NCBI RefSeq assembly: GCF_026151205.1
Contig: NC_087076.1
Location: 16,891,142-16,955,141, forward strand
Origin: Bolinopsis microptera
Taxonomy: Eukaryota; Ctenophora; Tentaculata; Lobata; Bolinopsidae
Length of the DNA stretch: 64,000 nt
Direction of reading: 5' to 3'
The notes under the pieces were generated by a model. That model saw nothing but the letters and a program-made list of their open reading frames with translations. It ran no database searches and was not told the origin of the DNA. Position 1 is the first letter of the stretch; every line of letters begins with the position of its first letter. This document shows positions 21,926-35,300 of the stretch, piece after piece. Made by a program: the position numbers and the translations under genes.

Positions 21926-24033
21926 TATATGAGACTTTTTAAGACAATTCAATTTCTTTCAGATTGGGAGTTGCAGTGAAGTTCTGCCAAAGATTTTCTA
22001 CGATGAGATAAGAATACCTAGACCTTACCTCTCGAACAATTCTCTGATATCACATCAAAATGTTAATTTGTTTTTATGTGAGATTAGAACCTTAAATTAA
22101 AATGTTTTATTTTTCAAAGAAAATGAAAATTTGCCCTCACTCCTAATTTCCTTGTTTCACTTGTCCTTGTCTCTTCTAACCGGATATTATCCAACTATGA
22201 GTACAAAATGACTTGAACTTACTATTAACATAATGATACCTCCACATGGTTGTTCTAACAAGCCATCCTACGGTTAGCCATTTTTATTGTATTACCACTA
22301 AAAAGTTGTTTAAATACTTGTTTCGGATAAAAAATGTGAATATGGGTCTGGGTCGGTTTCGAACTCGATTCGAGTCTCGGGTGATCATGTGAAGACATGA
22401 CGCTTAGCGAACTTAGCTGTTAATTAGATACTCAAGGTACAATTTTAACTATCAAATTGACGTGCCCGCGCACTCCCTGCGCAAAGTTATCCTTCGACAG
22501 TACACATTTTTAGCCATTTTGGGGCGATTGCGCGGCACGAAAGCTTTAAACCTTCATAACTCTACCCAGGAACAGTCCCTAGAACTGATTAAGGTTGTGA
22601 TCTCCGAGTCTGAGTGTGTACTTTAAGATGATATATGATTTGTCATACCTGCGTCCACACAGGAGAATCACAAATGGGTATAGTCGCGAACGCAAAGAAA
22701 CCGCAGGGAATACTTCTCGCAACCACAAATCGGCGAGATGCGAAGGTGGAAGGATTGACATCATCAGTCAAGGGGTGCACGATAAAAATAAACTTGCTCG
22801 GATTTTAAAATTTTTGTACCAGTGTTCATGTTTTCTAGAGACTGTGAGAATATAATTTTCACAATACCAAATTTGTGATACCTTTTTGGAAATATCAGTG
22901 AGTTTCGTCTAGGTGCCATATTTGATGCCGCGCGGCTTTTGGAGCAAAAATAGCTGTAAAAGTCGCGTAATTTGACCAAATTCGTTGATTTTTGTTGTAT
23001 TATTCGGATATATTTTCGGTTCCTTGAATGAGATCATTCTGAAAATTGGCGACAAGCTTCCAATAGGGCTTTTACAGCTGTCCGAAAAATTTGGTGGATA
23101 TCAGATTTGAAATAGTGATCAAAATGGGGCAAAAACACGCTGCTTTTAGCTGTAACATAATGTCTAATGGTTGGATAGGCTATAAATTTTTTGGATACTT
23201 TCTTTGTAAGTCTATAAGTAAGCTTACCAATTTTTGTTGCAATCGGAGGTCGGGAAGGATACTCAATATCTATTTGTTTGAAGAAAATTGTGCTGGCCGA
23301 AATTAGCGCTAAAAAACCATCCTACAGTCGGCACGCGCGGCTCACTGATCATGGCGCACTACCTACTCTACACTCAATTGTCACGTGACTTCACTTCAAC
23401 CCGTTCTCTAGCTGGCCCTGAACGACTATTCAAAACCATAACCCTTTATTTTGATCCTAAACCTAACCCTGGCCCTTACAGGTGGACAGTGACCATTGCC
23501 GAAATTATTTGTGTACATTGTTGAAATGATATTATTTATCGAATTATGAACAAATTTCCTTACACTGTAATAATATAGTCTTGGAGCTGAGACAGTCACC
23601 AACGAAATAGGTTTGTTACTAAATCATTTAATAAGAATTAAGGACTGTGTAAGCCGTCACGGGCTTTCAATACACAACAACGAATTATTGTAGCTAACAC
23701 TCCATGCACCACTATAATCACTCCTTCGACAAGTTTCTGTAAATCAAATTATGATGATGATGAAAATCTTTTAAAAATAACTGGCTTCAATTTTAATAAC
23801 AATAAATAGTAGCATTTTAATAACAATAAATCGTAGAGATCAAAAACTTTAATTTCCAACACAGAAATTTATAGAAACACACCTAACAAATTTTACCTTG
23901 TAAAGGCCACTGGTTCCCGATGGTTACTAAAACAAACTTTTTCCAAAATAAAAGTTTGAAAGCAGTCCATATCTGCTTTCCTGTGAAACAGCTCAAATAG
24001 AAAAACTCATTCCCTTGTTATTACAACAATATT
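21926..24033. other. Intergenic DNA, nothing recognised
   Basis: There are several short open frames but none with family motifs. A degenerate B-box-like TTCGAGTCTCGG lies at about 22370 (see rejected items). Confidence 0.35.
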
Positions 24034-24242
24034 TAATCTAGGTAAACTATAGGTAAAAATATAATATTAATCATAAGCTAAAATGTACTAATCTTTGTAT
24101 TCTAAATGGGGAAAAAGAAGAAACATTGTCAGTCAGTCGAGAAAATTGTCAGTCAGGCTATATGGCAGCTTTGTAGATGTTGTGACTATGCTAGTAGTGG
24201 TCCCAGGCTTGCGACTGGAATTGCGGTGTTAAATCGATTTAA
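24034..24242 (+). repeat. 208-bp repeat, inverted partner at 58611-58817
   Basis: The copy is almost identical to the reverse complement of 58611-58817. It contains a frame reading IVSQAIWQLCRCCD and GPRLATGIAVLN, which in this copy starts at an ATG at 24106. The two copies differ by one A in a GGGGAAAAAG run, so the upstream frame differs. There is no tail or terminal repeat to suggest a SINE or MITE, so it may be a duplicated gene fragment. Confidence 0.8.
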
Positions 24243-25863
24243 TGGTACCAACGATCCACCTCCCACTTGTTGTTTGGTACTTAGCATTAATAGTGTTAGC
24301 TGTAGCCATTTATAGCAAGAATCTTAAAACTAAAGGGGATGACAAGGAAAAGAGGAAGGAAAAAGAATAACGGGACAAACAATTAATTAAAGTATTTATA
24401 GGAGTATTAGATATTGTAATTACAAGCTTCAATAATAAATCACTGACTAAAACTTCTAATTAAAATGACACTTGGTACGCTCGCCCATTTTCACTGGTCA
24501 GTCTGAACTTCGGTTTAGCACGTTGTACACTTATTCACCTAAGTTTCAGAATTTGTTCAGTTTAGCAGAGTAAGTACCCGTGTTTCAATAAATCAAAAGA
24601 TATCAGGGGAGTTCTTTAATAATGTTACGGTCATCTAGAATACCGAACTTCCTAATTTATAGGTGTTTGTTTTCAAATAAACATAGTCCAATAACACTTT
24701 ACTACACTTCCATATACTTGGTATTTCATCCTGTATCATAATAGTAGCAAAATTAGCAAAATTAAATGCTATAGTAAATCCTTTTCATTTCGAAAGATTA
24801 ATCAAATTAATCTTATCTATCCACTGTCGCTAATGAGTACAAAGACCTTCAACAAATTTGATTCCAACATCTGATACGTGTTTGTGTAAAATCATATGCA
24901 AAATATTCTTATTATCTGGGTGATGATTTTAGTTTGAAATGGTTATTTCTTTAATTATTCTCTGGTTTCCAAAACCTGAGGAATGAATAAAAACTTATTT
25001 CTTTTTTTTCCATTTCTGTTGTTGCTAGGGCAACAATCTTTAGCCGAGACTTGTGACGGTATGTACTACAGGTGTATGAAATATACCAGACAAAATATCT
25101 TTCAATGTGCGGAGTGAGGTCTCACTCTACAGTCTACAGCTACCTACTTCATGGTCCATTATCTGACCCTGTACTCTTTGTATCAATAAATAATAAGTCT
25201 AAACAACAAATGTGTCAGGTAGTTAAGAAGAGGTAATTGTCCATTTCACAGTTATATTTCCCTGGTAACCCAATCTTCATTCAGCAGTTCTGCATTACCT
25301 TTAAAATGTGAACTGTCCACTACATGAAGTTCCTACATCGTTTTACCATGGTCATATGTTTTGCTGCACTGTTGGGTTGTTGTAGTCCCCATTTCTTCAC
25401 TCGTTTCACTGCGGCATAGATAGAGAGCTTTTGTATTCTTGTGATCTGTTGAATGTCGAATTTTTCCAAAAAGCTTACATATTTCCATCATTAGGTCACA
25501 ATTTCAAGAACACATGCACAGCTAATAAAATGTAATCTACACCATGCCCAAAACCCAATCTTAATCGATTACTGTCCTAATAAGAACTTAACTATCATTT
25601 TGACGGCCCCAACGTCAATGTGGCTCTTGCTATGTGTTGGTTCAGCCGAATTAATTATTATATAATCAAGTTTATTTTTTCTTTTCTAGTTGTCATCCGG
25701 CCACACAATAAGCAACTTATATTGCAGCACCATTTTAAAATTAGTATATCAAAATATGTCATTGTAATTTTGCATGGCTGAAATGTAACACTTGATTTAT
25801 ATATATAATAATTAATTGAATTTGCAAATAAAAAAGAAAAAAACTTCAGTGAAGCTAGTTAAC
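24243..25863. other. Upstream region of NFX1
   Basis: The stretch is AT-rich and non-coding. It presumably holds the promoter and 5' UTR of NFX1. No clear core promoter motif stands out. Confidence 0.35.
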
Positions 25864-28636
25864 ATGTCAGAAAATAGTGGAGGAGGAAACTTCAACGAAG
25901 ATTGGTATGCACCACAGCAACATACCTACCGGAGAAGACCAAGGAGCAATCACCACAATTCATCAGACAATAGAAGGCATCAGGGTAATCAACCAAGGCA
26001 ACAGAGTTCCCAACCGCATCAAAGTTATCAACCAAGACATCATTCAGGGTATGGCCCTGCACAATATCACAATGGACATTCTAATGGTAGCTTCAACTTG
26101 GAAATGAGTGACAGATCTTATGGTAATTCGCCCAGAAGGCCAACTGGGCATCATCAAAATCGACAAAATTCATCACGCCACACCTACAAGAGGGACCGAG
26201 AACGTGACCACAAGCAAGAATCTAGAGAGAGCTCCCAGCGCGAGCGCTCTGGTACTGCTATTCAAGATAACCAAGCTACCTCACTGCGCCATCAGATTGA
26301 ATCAAATACATATGAATGCATGGTCTGCTATGAAACATTGAACGCATTTTGTGCGACTTATTCTTGTATCCAATGTTACAATATATTTCATCTGACTTGT
26401 ATAAGACAATGGGCTTCATCTAAACTATCTGATAATACTCTACCTGAGGATGCAACTGCTGATTGGAGATGTCCAGCTTGCCAACTCTCTTCCACTAGCC
26501 TTCCCTTTCGATATTTGTGTTTTTGTGCATCAGTTGTTAATCCTGAATACAAGTCATTCATATTACCCCACAGTTGTGGAGAAAAATGTACTAGAGTGAG
26601 AGATTCCTGTTCACATCCTTGTCCTGAACTGTGTCACCCTGGGAAATGTCCAGCATGTCCTGCATCGGTCATAACCTATTGTGCATGTGCAACAGAATCT
26701 AAAAGAGTGAAGTGTAGTCAGAAAGACACTCCTTTCCAGTGTGCCAAATCATGTGGAAAACTTTTAAATTGTAGAAAGCATCACTGCGAAACTATTTGCC
26801 ATTCTGGTGTATGTGATGACTGTCCTGAATCTAATGAGCTAGCTTGTTACTGTGGAAAATCGTCCAAAGATGTTCCATGTGGGCTGGAGAAAGAAAGTAT
26901 GGGTCTTGATCATACAGGTTATTGGTCTTGTTTTGAGAAATGCTCCAAGACACTGACCTGTGAGAATCACATGTGTCTTCTACGCTGTCACTCTGGTCCA
27001 TGTCCACCTTGTGAAACTGATGCTTCTGCAATCACCAACTGTCCATGTGGTAAAACGAAACTTGAAAAAATAACTCCAGGTGTCAGACAGACATGCCTTG
27101 ATCCCATTCCTACTTGTAAAAGAATATGCAAGAAACCACTTGATTGTGGAATTGCTGACATGAAACACTTGTGCCAGGCAATTTGTCACAACGGACTTTG
27201 TCCTCCCTGTCTTGACAGATCCATTGTCATGTGTACATGTGAATCGTCCTCAGAATCTATGTTGTGTTCAGACATACCCGAGGGAGGGCTGAGATGTGAG
27301 AAGGTTTGCTATAAAAAGAAAAGTTGTGGCAGACACCGTTGTAACAGCAAATGTTGTCTAGAAGATAATCACATTTGTATGATGCCTTGTGGGAAAATGC
27401 TAACTTGCAAAAAAGCACAAATGTGAGGAGCTATGTCACAGAGGACATTGTATGCCATGCTTGCTTTCAACATTCCATGAAGTTTACTGCACATGTGGTA
27501 AAACCAAACTGGATCCTCCTGTGGCATGTGGTACTGCTCCACCAAATTGTAATGAGCCTTGTGGCCGAGACCACTCTTGTCCTCATCCAGTAACTCATAC
27601 TTGCCACTATGAGGAGCAGTGTCCTCCTTGTGCTCAACTCGTCAATAAAGTCTGCATGGGCGGACATACAGTGCGCTTCAACATCCCCTGTCATGTACAG
27701 GATGTCTCATGTGGAGATGTGTGCAAAAAGCGGCTACCTTGCAACATGCACACATGTGAGAGATGGTGCCACAAGAGTGCTTGTGTTCTTTCTGACAGCG
27801 TCTGTGAACTTCCCTGCTTAAAAACTAGAATTATTTGCTCTCATCCTTGTAATGCTAAATGTCATCTAGAGAAACCCTGCCCTCAAAATGTATGCTTTGA
27901 AAAGGTTAAAGTTGTATGTGAATGTAGGAGAAGGTCTATCATGGTTCTGTGTTTCAAAGGAGCTACTCTGACTTCGGAGACACCGGATCTTACTCGGTAT
28001 AGTGCAAAGCTGAAAAGCGTAGGCTTGTCTCTTTTGCAACAAGATCTTCTGGACTATCTCAAGAGTGGTGTGGTTCAGTGTGATGAAAATTGCAAAGTTG
28101 AGGAGAGAAATCAGAGAATGGCTGAGGGTCTTGGTCTCAAAGATGTCCCTATTGATGCCATTATTGCTCCTACTTATTCAGAATTTCTACAAAATGAAGC
28201 CCGAACCAAGAAAGAATTCATTATCGAAATTGAGAATGTATTTTTTGATCTGATTACTAAGTACAAGAAAAAGAATCAGGCACTAGATAATTTCAACAAA
28301 GTTAAATTCATATATCACGACTTTAAAGTCATGAACAAAGAAAAAAGAAGAACAGTTCACGAACTAGCGGTACCCTACAAAATAACATCACAAAGTATGG
28401 ATGAAGAACCTCACCGCAATGTTCAGGTTCGGATAGGATGGGATGCTGTGGAACCTTCGATAAAACTCTCTCAGTATTCTCAGCGAAGGGTTATTGGTGG
28501 TGTTGGAGCTAAAGCTACACAGAAACCAGCTCAGAAAGTAAAGGAAGATGCTCCGAATTTGCAAACACTTTGCTTGAGGACTATGCAGAGAGATGAAATA
28601 GTTTTTGACAGTTGGGAAGATATAGACGAGAATTAA
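25864..28636 (+). CDS. NFX1: NFX1-type zinc finger protein, one frame break
   Basis: NFX1 is a nuclear RING-type zinc finger regulator of transcription and RNA, proposed to act as an E3 ubiquitin ligase. The ATG at 25864 opens MSENSGGGNFNEDWY and a long Q/S/R/N-rich N-terminus. A RING/PHD-like finger begins at about residue 149 (YECMVCYE, FHLTCIRQW, WRCPAC). Seven or more NF-X1 fingers with CHxGxCPPC spacing follow, then an R3H-like domain (about 28240-28420; VMNKEKRRTVHELA). The whole gene is one exon. The frame stops at 27426, but NF-X1 fingers continue in the next frame (27452-28636). At 27405-27417 TGC is followed by A6-GCAC where removal of one A restores CKKHKCEELCHRGHC. This is either a 1-bp insertion in a homopolymer (assembly error or allele) or a young pseudogene. 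Family identity is very secure. Confidence 0.92.
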
Positions 28637-29332
28637 ATGTTTAGATAATCTGTTTTGTGGGACGTAATGGTTTTATTTTGTTTTAGATCAATAATTCATT
28701 TTAAGTTATTTGTGTTTGCCAGCGCTTTTTACACATTTTCATAATTCTATAATCGATGTGATGAAATTTATTGAATTTTCAATTTTTATAGAAATTTCAT
28801 AATGCATGATAGGCTGCTGTGCAGTACGGATGTACTTTTGCTTTTGAATCTTCTAGTTTCAAATTAAATACTCTCATCATTGCTTACCAAAGTTTGAATA
28901 AAACATAATGATAAATAATGGCTTAATAATACAGAATGCCGCTTTGATTAATAATTAAATTCTGTCTTAATTATTAAATCTAAATGCTCATCGACCGATG
29001 GTTGTTTTAACATATCAGATATTGAATATAACCCCAAACACCTCTAAAGGATGTAGCTGAGGGGAGTTCAACTATGAGTGGCTAACTCACTCAGGTAACT
29101 AACCTAACTCGACCTAAAAGCCGCATGCTTCTCATTACATTGCCGGTACAGTATGCTCTGTTTTGGCCTATTTGCTAATTTCATGAGCACATGCTGCTCT
29201 TTCATTGTTTGGTTTTCTGATCGTCTGTATTTTTAATTGTTGTCCATAACCGCACAGTCTGTATCAAAATGCTCTTTATTTCAGGGTTGTATCTAAAGGA
29301 GCAACCGATACTAGAGAGTTACAGATCGTATA
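28637..29332. other. NFX1-CSNK1G intergenic region
   Basis: The stretch is AT-rich with several AATAAA-like hexamers (about 28898-28905) that could end the NFX1 transcript. A TTTCAG at about 29280 may be the acceptor of a 5' UTR exon of the kinase gene. Confidence 0.4.
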
Positions 29333-32300
29333 ATGCAACGTGGAGAGCGGCGTGACGACAAGCATGACAAACAGAGAGGGGGACGGACAAGCGCCCAAAG
29401 CGGGCGCGGCACCGGCGGGCGCAGCTCTTCTAACTCACAACAGAGTATGTTCTCAGAGCATGAGCAATTGTACTTGATTTTCATGCTATAATATTCCTTG
29501 CTTTTCAATATTTACAATTGCATTGCGCTGATAACCCAATACTGTTATTTATGATCTTTTACTCGTGATATACAGTATATATTATATACATGTGTAAGCT
29601 TATCGGTTCAAATCTGAATGGTTATTTTTAATATATTTTTCTGTGCAGGAACTGTCTGCAAAAAGTCCTGCTAGCACTCCAATGTTGAATACTCTGTAAT
29701 TTTACTCGTATTCTCTTGCAGGCGGAGCTCTGATGGTTGGACCTAACTTCCGTGTAGGTCGTAAAATTGGGTCTGGTAATTTCGGAGAGTTGCGTGTGGG
29801 TAAAAATCTCTACAATAACGAACATGTCGCAATAAAACTGGTTCGTTTGCCCCTCATTTTGTTGCTTGATTTAAACTATTTATCTTACAACTTACATTAC
29901 TGTACATTCAAAGAATTTGTAGTGTCATTGCAGCTGCTTCAATTTATCCATATTTAAGCTTAATTATTTAGGAACTAATGAAGTCGCGAACACCCCAATT
30001 GAGTCTGGAGTACAGATACTACAAATCTCTTGGCCCTCACTGTAAGTCCCACACAGAGTCGATTAAAAACCGACATTTGTCGTCAGAGCCTGGATTGCTA
30101 GTCGTTTATAATTCACTTTATCTTCATATTATAACCTCGTTCATGAAAAGTTCACAAAAGATTATATTCGCTTAATAAATATAATATAAAAGACGTTGCC
30201 CGTAGTTACTCATAACCTTAGTCTAATATATAACCATACTGAGCCTGTATCACGCACAAGATATAACCTGGTTGCTGTTTATAACACTGAATTGAGAGAA
30301 TCAGGAACTAATGTGAACCTTGCAGTGGGAGTACCCGCGGTGTATTACTACGGGCCCTGTGGCAAGTACAACGCTCTGGTGATGGAGCTTCTGGGACCCT
30401 CCCTCGAGGACCTCTTCGACCTGTGCGAGCGTACTTTCTCACTAAAGTGTGTCCTGATGGTCGCCATGCAGCTGGTACGTTTATTTCCAGTTCTTTTGTG
30501 AACTTAATAACAATACAATATTGAAGGTTTACTGATTGTACGATAATATTCTGACTTTTATCTGCCCCCTTATTTGAAAAGGCTGTAGACTCCTGATCTG
30601 TTGTGAGATCGTCTCATAACTCTCTTATCTACGCTTTAAAGTCATTGGTACGGCGCATAAACGATAAAGCAGCATTATCCACGTACACAATAGTACCACA
30701 ACATTCTTAACATTCAAGATGTTACGTTACACTCATTTAGTACTTAACGCTGTACATTAGAGTTCACATACCAGGCTAGCTGTACAGTACTAGTAGTACT
30801 GAACAAGAGGGCACTACACCCTACACCTACACATTGTACATTACCTTGTCAGTATTTTAATTTGATATCACTGTACACACTACACGTTAAAAGAGTGACT
30901 TCACAGTTCACGGTGCAGTGGATGATGTATGTTTCATCACGTTCTCTAAAATAACATGATGTACGAAACACGCGGTAAATTACGTCAATGTACGTCCGCT
31001 AGCACATCGCCTTGTCTGTATACATCAGTATGTGTACACTGTACATTAGTATACACTGGTACTAGCAGTAGTCGTGTACCGTGTATACAGACTTCTAATT
31101 AATGCAATTATAACACTGATCCATGACAACTACCTACTACTCAGCGAACTTACCCTGTCTCTGTTCCAATAATGGTGTCAGGTGATGATTGTAAATGTGC
31201 GTATCAAATAGCATCACACAGCCACTGTTCTTGTGAATGTTTCTGAGAATGTTCCAATAATGGGGGACTGATAACGGCAAAATTCACGCGCATTTCTCAC
31301 AGTTACGGTAAAAAGTTTAAAATTGCATTACGGTGTTCACATTTAATACAATCAAGTTATTTTGTGTAAGTTTGCCAACATTTATGACCGGCGTGAACAT
31401 GGAGCTGAGACGAAGAGATAATTTACGCGCAATCATTTGAACAACGTCATATCATATCATTATATGATGTAAACTCTAAATCAGTGAGTTCGGCCATGTC
31501 CGGGCCTGTTCACAATTCCTCACGAAGTACCGGACAATGAAATTAGAATATATATCTATTTATTAGTTTGTTTTTATCTTTTCAGCTTCAAAGGATAGAA
31601 GTGGTACACAGTAGAAAGTTAATCTACCGGGACATTAAACCGGAGAACTTCCTGATCGGCCGGCTTGGTATGAAGAACCAGGATATCGTGCATATCATCG
31701 ACTTTGGGCTGGCTAAGGAGTACATCGACCCTGACACGAAGAAGCACATAGCATACAGGGAGCACAAGAGCTTGACAGGAACTGCTAGATACATGAGCAT
31801 ATCTACCCATCTCGGCAGAGGTAACTTGTTTTATATTAACTCTCGGTAGATTTGTTAATATGCCCTCTTTTATTTACATATCTCGAAAGGTAGTATTGTT
31901 GAGACATCTAGTTTATTTTACAGTATTTTCAATTTTTAACACAATGATTCATGACTTATTCACGAGTTTTACTGGCAGAGGTACTAAAGATTTACATAGC
32001 ATTAATGTTAAACTGCACTATTTATAGTCCCCAACGGTAGTTTTATATTTATTATAGTATTTTTATATGGGTTCAAGGGCTGTCTTACAGTGCTGCTATT
32101 CCTGGTAATCTGTAAACTTCAGGGTAGTAACAGTTCCATTTAGTTTTTAAACCTGTCTACATGACTCACCGCAGTGTCCGTATCAGTACTTACTTACCAA
32201 ACACATTTAATACATTTAACATGTAGTGAGGTTCTCTTATATGACTTGCACGCGAACGTGTACAAATATTCCACGCCTTGAAAACAGCTATGTTTCACCA

Positions 32301-35300
32301 GCCGTCAACAAAACACGCATGCAAAGTGCGCTATGCGAATAGTGAACATTCCTTGTCAATATAATCACGGCTAACTCTGTACTGGAGTGGTGAAGCCGAA
32401 ACTGGGAGTAGTAAATAGTCTTCATACCGCACTTACCTTCCACAGAACATGTTAGAATTGATAACAATAAAGATGATTTCAAAGGGTGTGCAGTATGTAA
32501 GGTGGCACGGTCGTCGCAAAGTCCGCTTTTTATAAGTAAGCCCACATTCCCCCAGCATTGTGACTCCCAGTGTAATAATGTGTTCAGTGTTATTGTATTA
32601 AAACCCCCACGCCCAATAGTATATTGTATTCAAACAATTTTACCGTCTGGCCTCATTTTAAACTGTCTCGGCTTCTAGCTTAATAAGTGGTTAGTCTCAA
32701 ATTGTAGTTGCCGGTACGTGACAATGTAACCTGTATAGTTTATGTATATATAATATGTACTTAAAATCTGTAATTTGATGCTTCAAATTATTTATTTGAG
32801 TAAATTGGTTTTATTAGCATAATAGAAATTTACAAATTTATTTGAGTTCCTGTATAGTTTTAACTCCCAATTTTCCTTGAGTCATAATCGCAACCTTTCA
32901 CTGAATGTGAAATCAACTTCTTGCTCTCCCTCCAATCCCTGACACTATTAAACCAATACTCCTACTCCGATCTAATATTCACCGAAACACACACACCTCA
33001 GCTCAGCTCAGCACTACAATAATATGCTAAATTGATTTATATGTTCAACTTCTTCGCCGACCTGTCGGATAATTCGTGTTGGTTATAAAATGTTGGTTGC
33101 GTTAGGATTTCCCATTACGGCATAATTACATAATATAATATAAGTTGCACTGTTAAAAAGGTGACTTGAACTTCATGGATCCTACTAGCCTGATAACATT
33201 AAAATGAATAATAATTAGGGTAAAATGAAATTATTGGCGGAACTGTCGATGTAATATCCGTGGTGTTCTGTAGGTAAGAAAACATGATATGTGAAGCATA
33301 AGTATAAGCAAGTAACGAATAATGTACTAATGTGTAGTGTTTTGTAAGCTATAATTAGTGATTCTAGAAACGGATATTTTGTGTGTGTTAACACACAAAG
33401 ACAAAAGATGATCGGAAGGTTTACGGCGACTGGTAACCTGACCAATGACAAATCATAGTCTAAAGTTTTCAAGACCACTGTTTTTCTTCTGTCACGATAC
33501 CTATTCTTGATGCATGACCTCGTTGACTCGTCATGTTACTACTACTACTACTAGGTCGGAACTAAGTCCGAGCTACGCCAGAAAACCCCTAGCCTCCAGC
33601 TCCATACATCCCTGTCCCGCATCAGGGTTCTCAGTTCATCTTTAGAGTTTGTCCCAACTTTCGTCAGTAACATAGACAAATAGCTTTGTCATGCTGACAG
33701 CCACTATTTTCAGAACAGAGCAGAAGAGATGACCTGGAGGCGCTGGGATACATGTTCATGTACTTCCTACGTGGTGGTCTCCCCTGGCAGGGCCTTAAGG
33801 TACGTGCGAGAAACTTTAATGTCATTATCTTGTTCTTTAGTTTTGTATTTCCTACATGTTTCAATGTGTCCCAGTAGGTAATAAAACACCATACTCACAG
33901 ACGAAGTTCACATTTCATTTAATATGTGGGATTAGATATGGCTTGAGACGAATTTGCACTCCCCCGGTAAAAACTGTTAATTGTTAGATTTATATTCCAA
34001 GCGGAGGTTAAATGCTCCAAGAAAACGTGTAGAAATAAAATGTCCATAATCGAATCAGTCGCTGTTCAGTGAAGTTGGATTGTTCCGCTCTCTGATAAAT
34101 TCCAAATAAACCTGTTCTCAGTATTTTCATTGTGTCCGGGAGTGATTTTCAAACTATGTACACACCTCACAGTTGTTAAATAATGATCGCCGTTCGCGTT
34201 GAATGCTCTGCTTGGCATTTAGAGTCTAACAGATCGTGCTTTTGTTAAAAATCTCTCCTAGTTTTTACTTTGCTTGTCACTAGCTTCATTTTTGTGCACG
34301 TGCATACTTGTTAGCTGTCTGAGTGGTCCGGTGACCTAACACGTGGACATGTGACATAATAGTCACGTGATCATTTCAGGCTGACACACTGAAAGAACGA
34401 TATCAGAAAATCGGGGAGACGAAGCGCAGAACGGCTATTGAAGAGCTCTGTGCCAATTTCCCTTGTTAGTAAATTTGAATAATGACCATTCATTGCCTAA
34501 TTATCTCTATATAGTTAGGCTGACATTTGATATAGAAATATGTAAGATTAAGTAATTGTGCCATGCCTTTGGCTCTGTTCAAGTCATACGTATTTAAATT
34601 CTGGCGCACGTCCAAAACGAACCTCACTATCAACATTTCTTTCAGCGGAGTTTTGTACATATCTTCACTATGTCCGGAATCTGGACTTTTTCGAGGTTCC
34701 CGACTACGCCTACCTCCGCAGATTATTTCAAGATCTCTATGAGAGAAGTGGTTTTCCCTTGGATGGGAAATTTGATTGGTCTGGCAAAGTTGTAAGTTCA
34801 TGAAAATACTTAAAAACTTTCAATTGCTCAATTACTTTTCCTTAAGATTTTATCAAGCCACGGTATTAGAAATCTTTCTTTACGTTTCATGCAAATTTAT
34901 ATCTAAATATTCTGCAAATCTCTTTAAAACCGAACCTTGCGGCTTACTTGGACATTCATTAAGTTACCTGGTCACAGCTCATTTAGTGTACATCAGCTGC
35001 GCTTCTAGAAGCTATGTAACTATATGTATGTTCAGTATTCTGTAACTCACAAACTCCTAACCTCAGCATCTATTAACGCGTGACAGTGACTGGGGTAACC
35101 CCACTGAGTCACGTGGTCACCACACTCCGCACAATACCGCACAGAACGGTGAGATCCGTGAGACGATGCAGCTGTCGCCGGCGGTCCAGCAGCGCGGCGG
35201 CACGGGAGGTGCCACTCAGGCTCACGCTGACGCTACTAGCGAAAACAATACTAGGTGGGTCTTTATAGAATGTCATTTCAGTCCAGTTGGAATTTTGCAA

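Noticed and set aside
22335-22425. Possible tRNA or tRNA-derived SINE around the TTCGAGTCTCGG motif
   Set aside because: Read on the minus strand, an A-box-like and anticodon-stem-like segment can be drawn, but the T-arm does not pair and the anticodon loop has six bases. There is no acceptor stem and no tail.
27400-27426. Programmed +1 frameshift in NFX1
   Set aside because: No antizyme-type slip signal or stop at the shift site is present. A one-base homopolymer difference is simpler.
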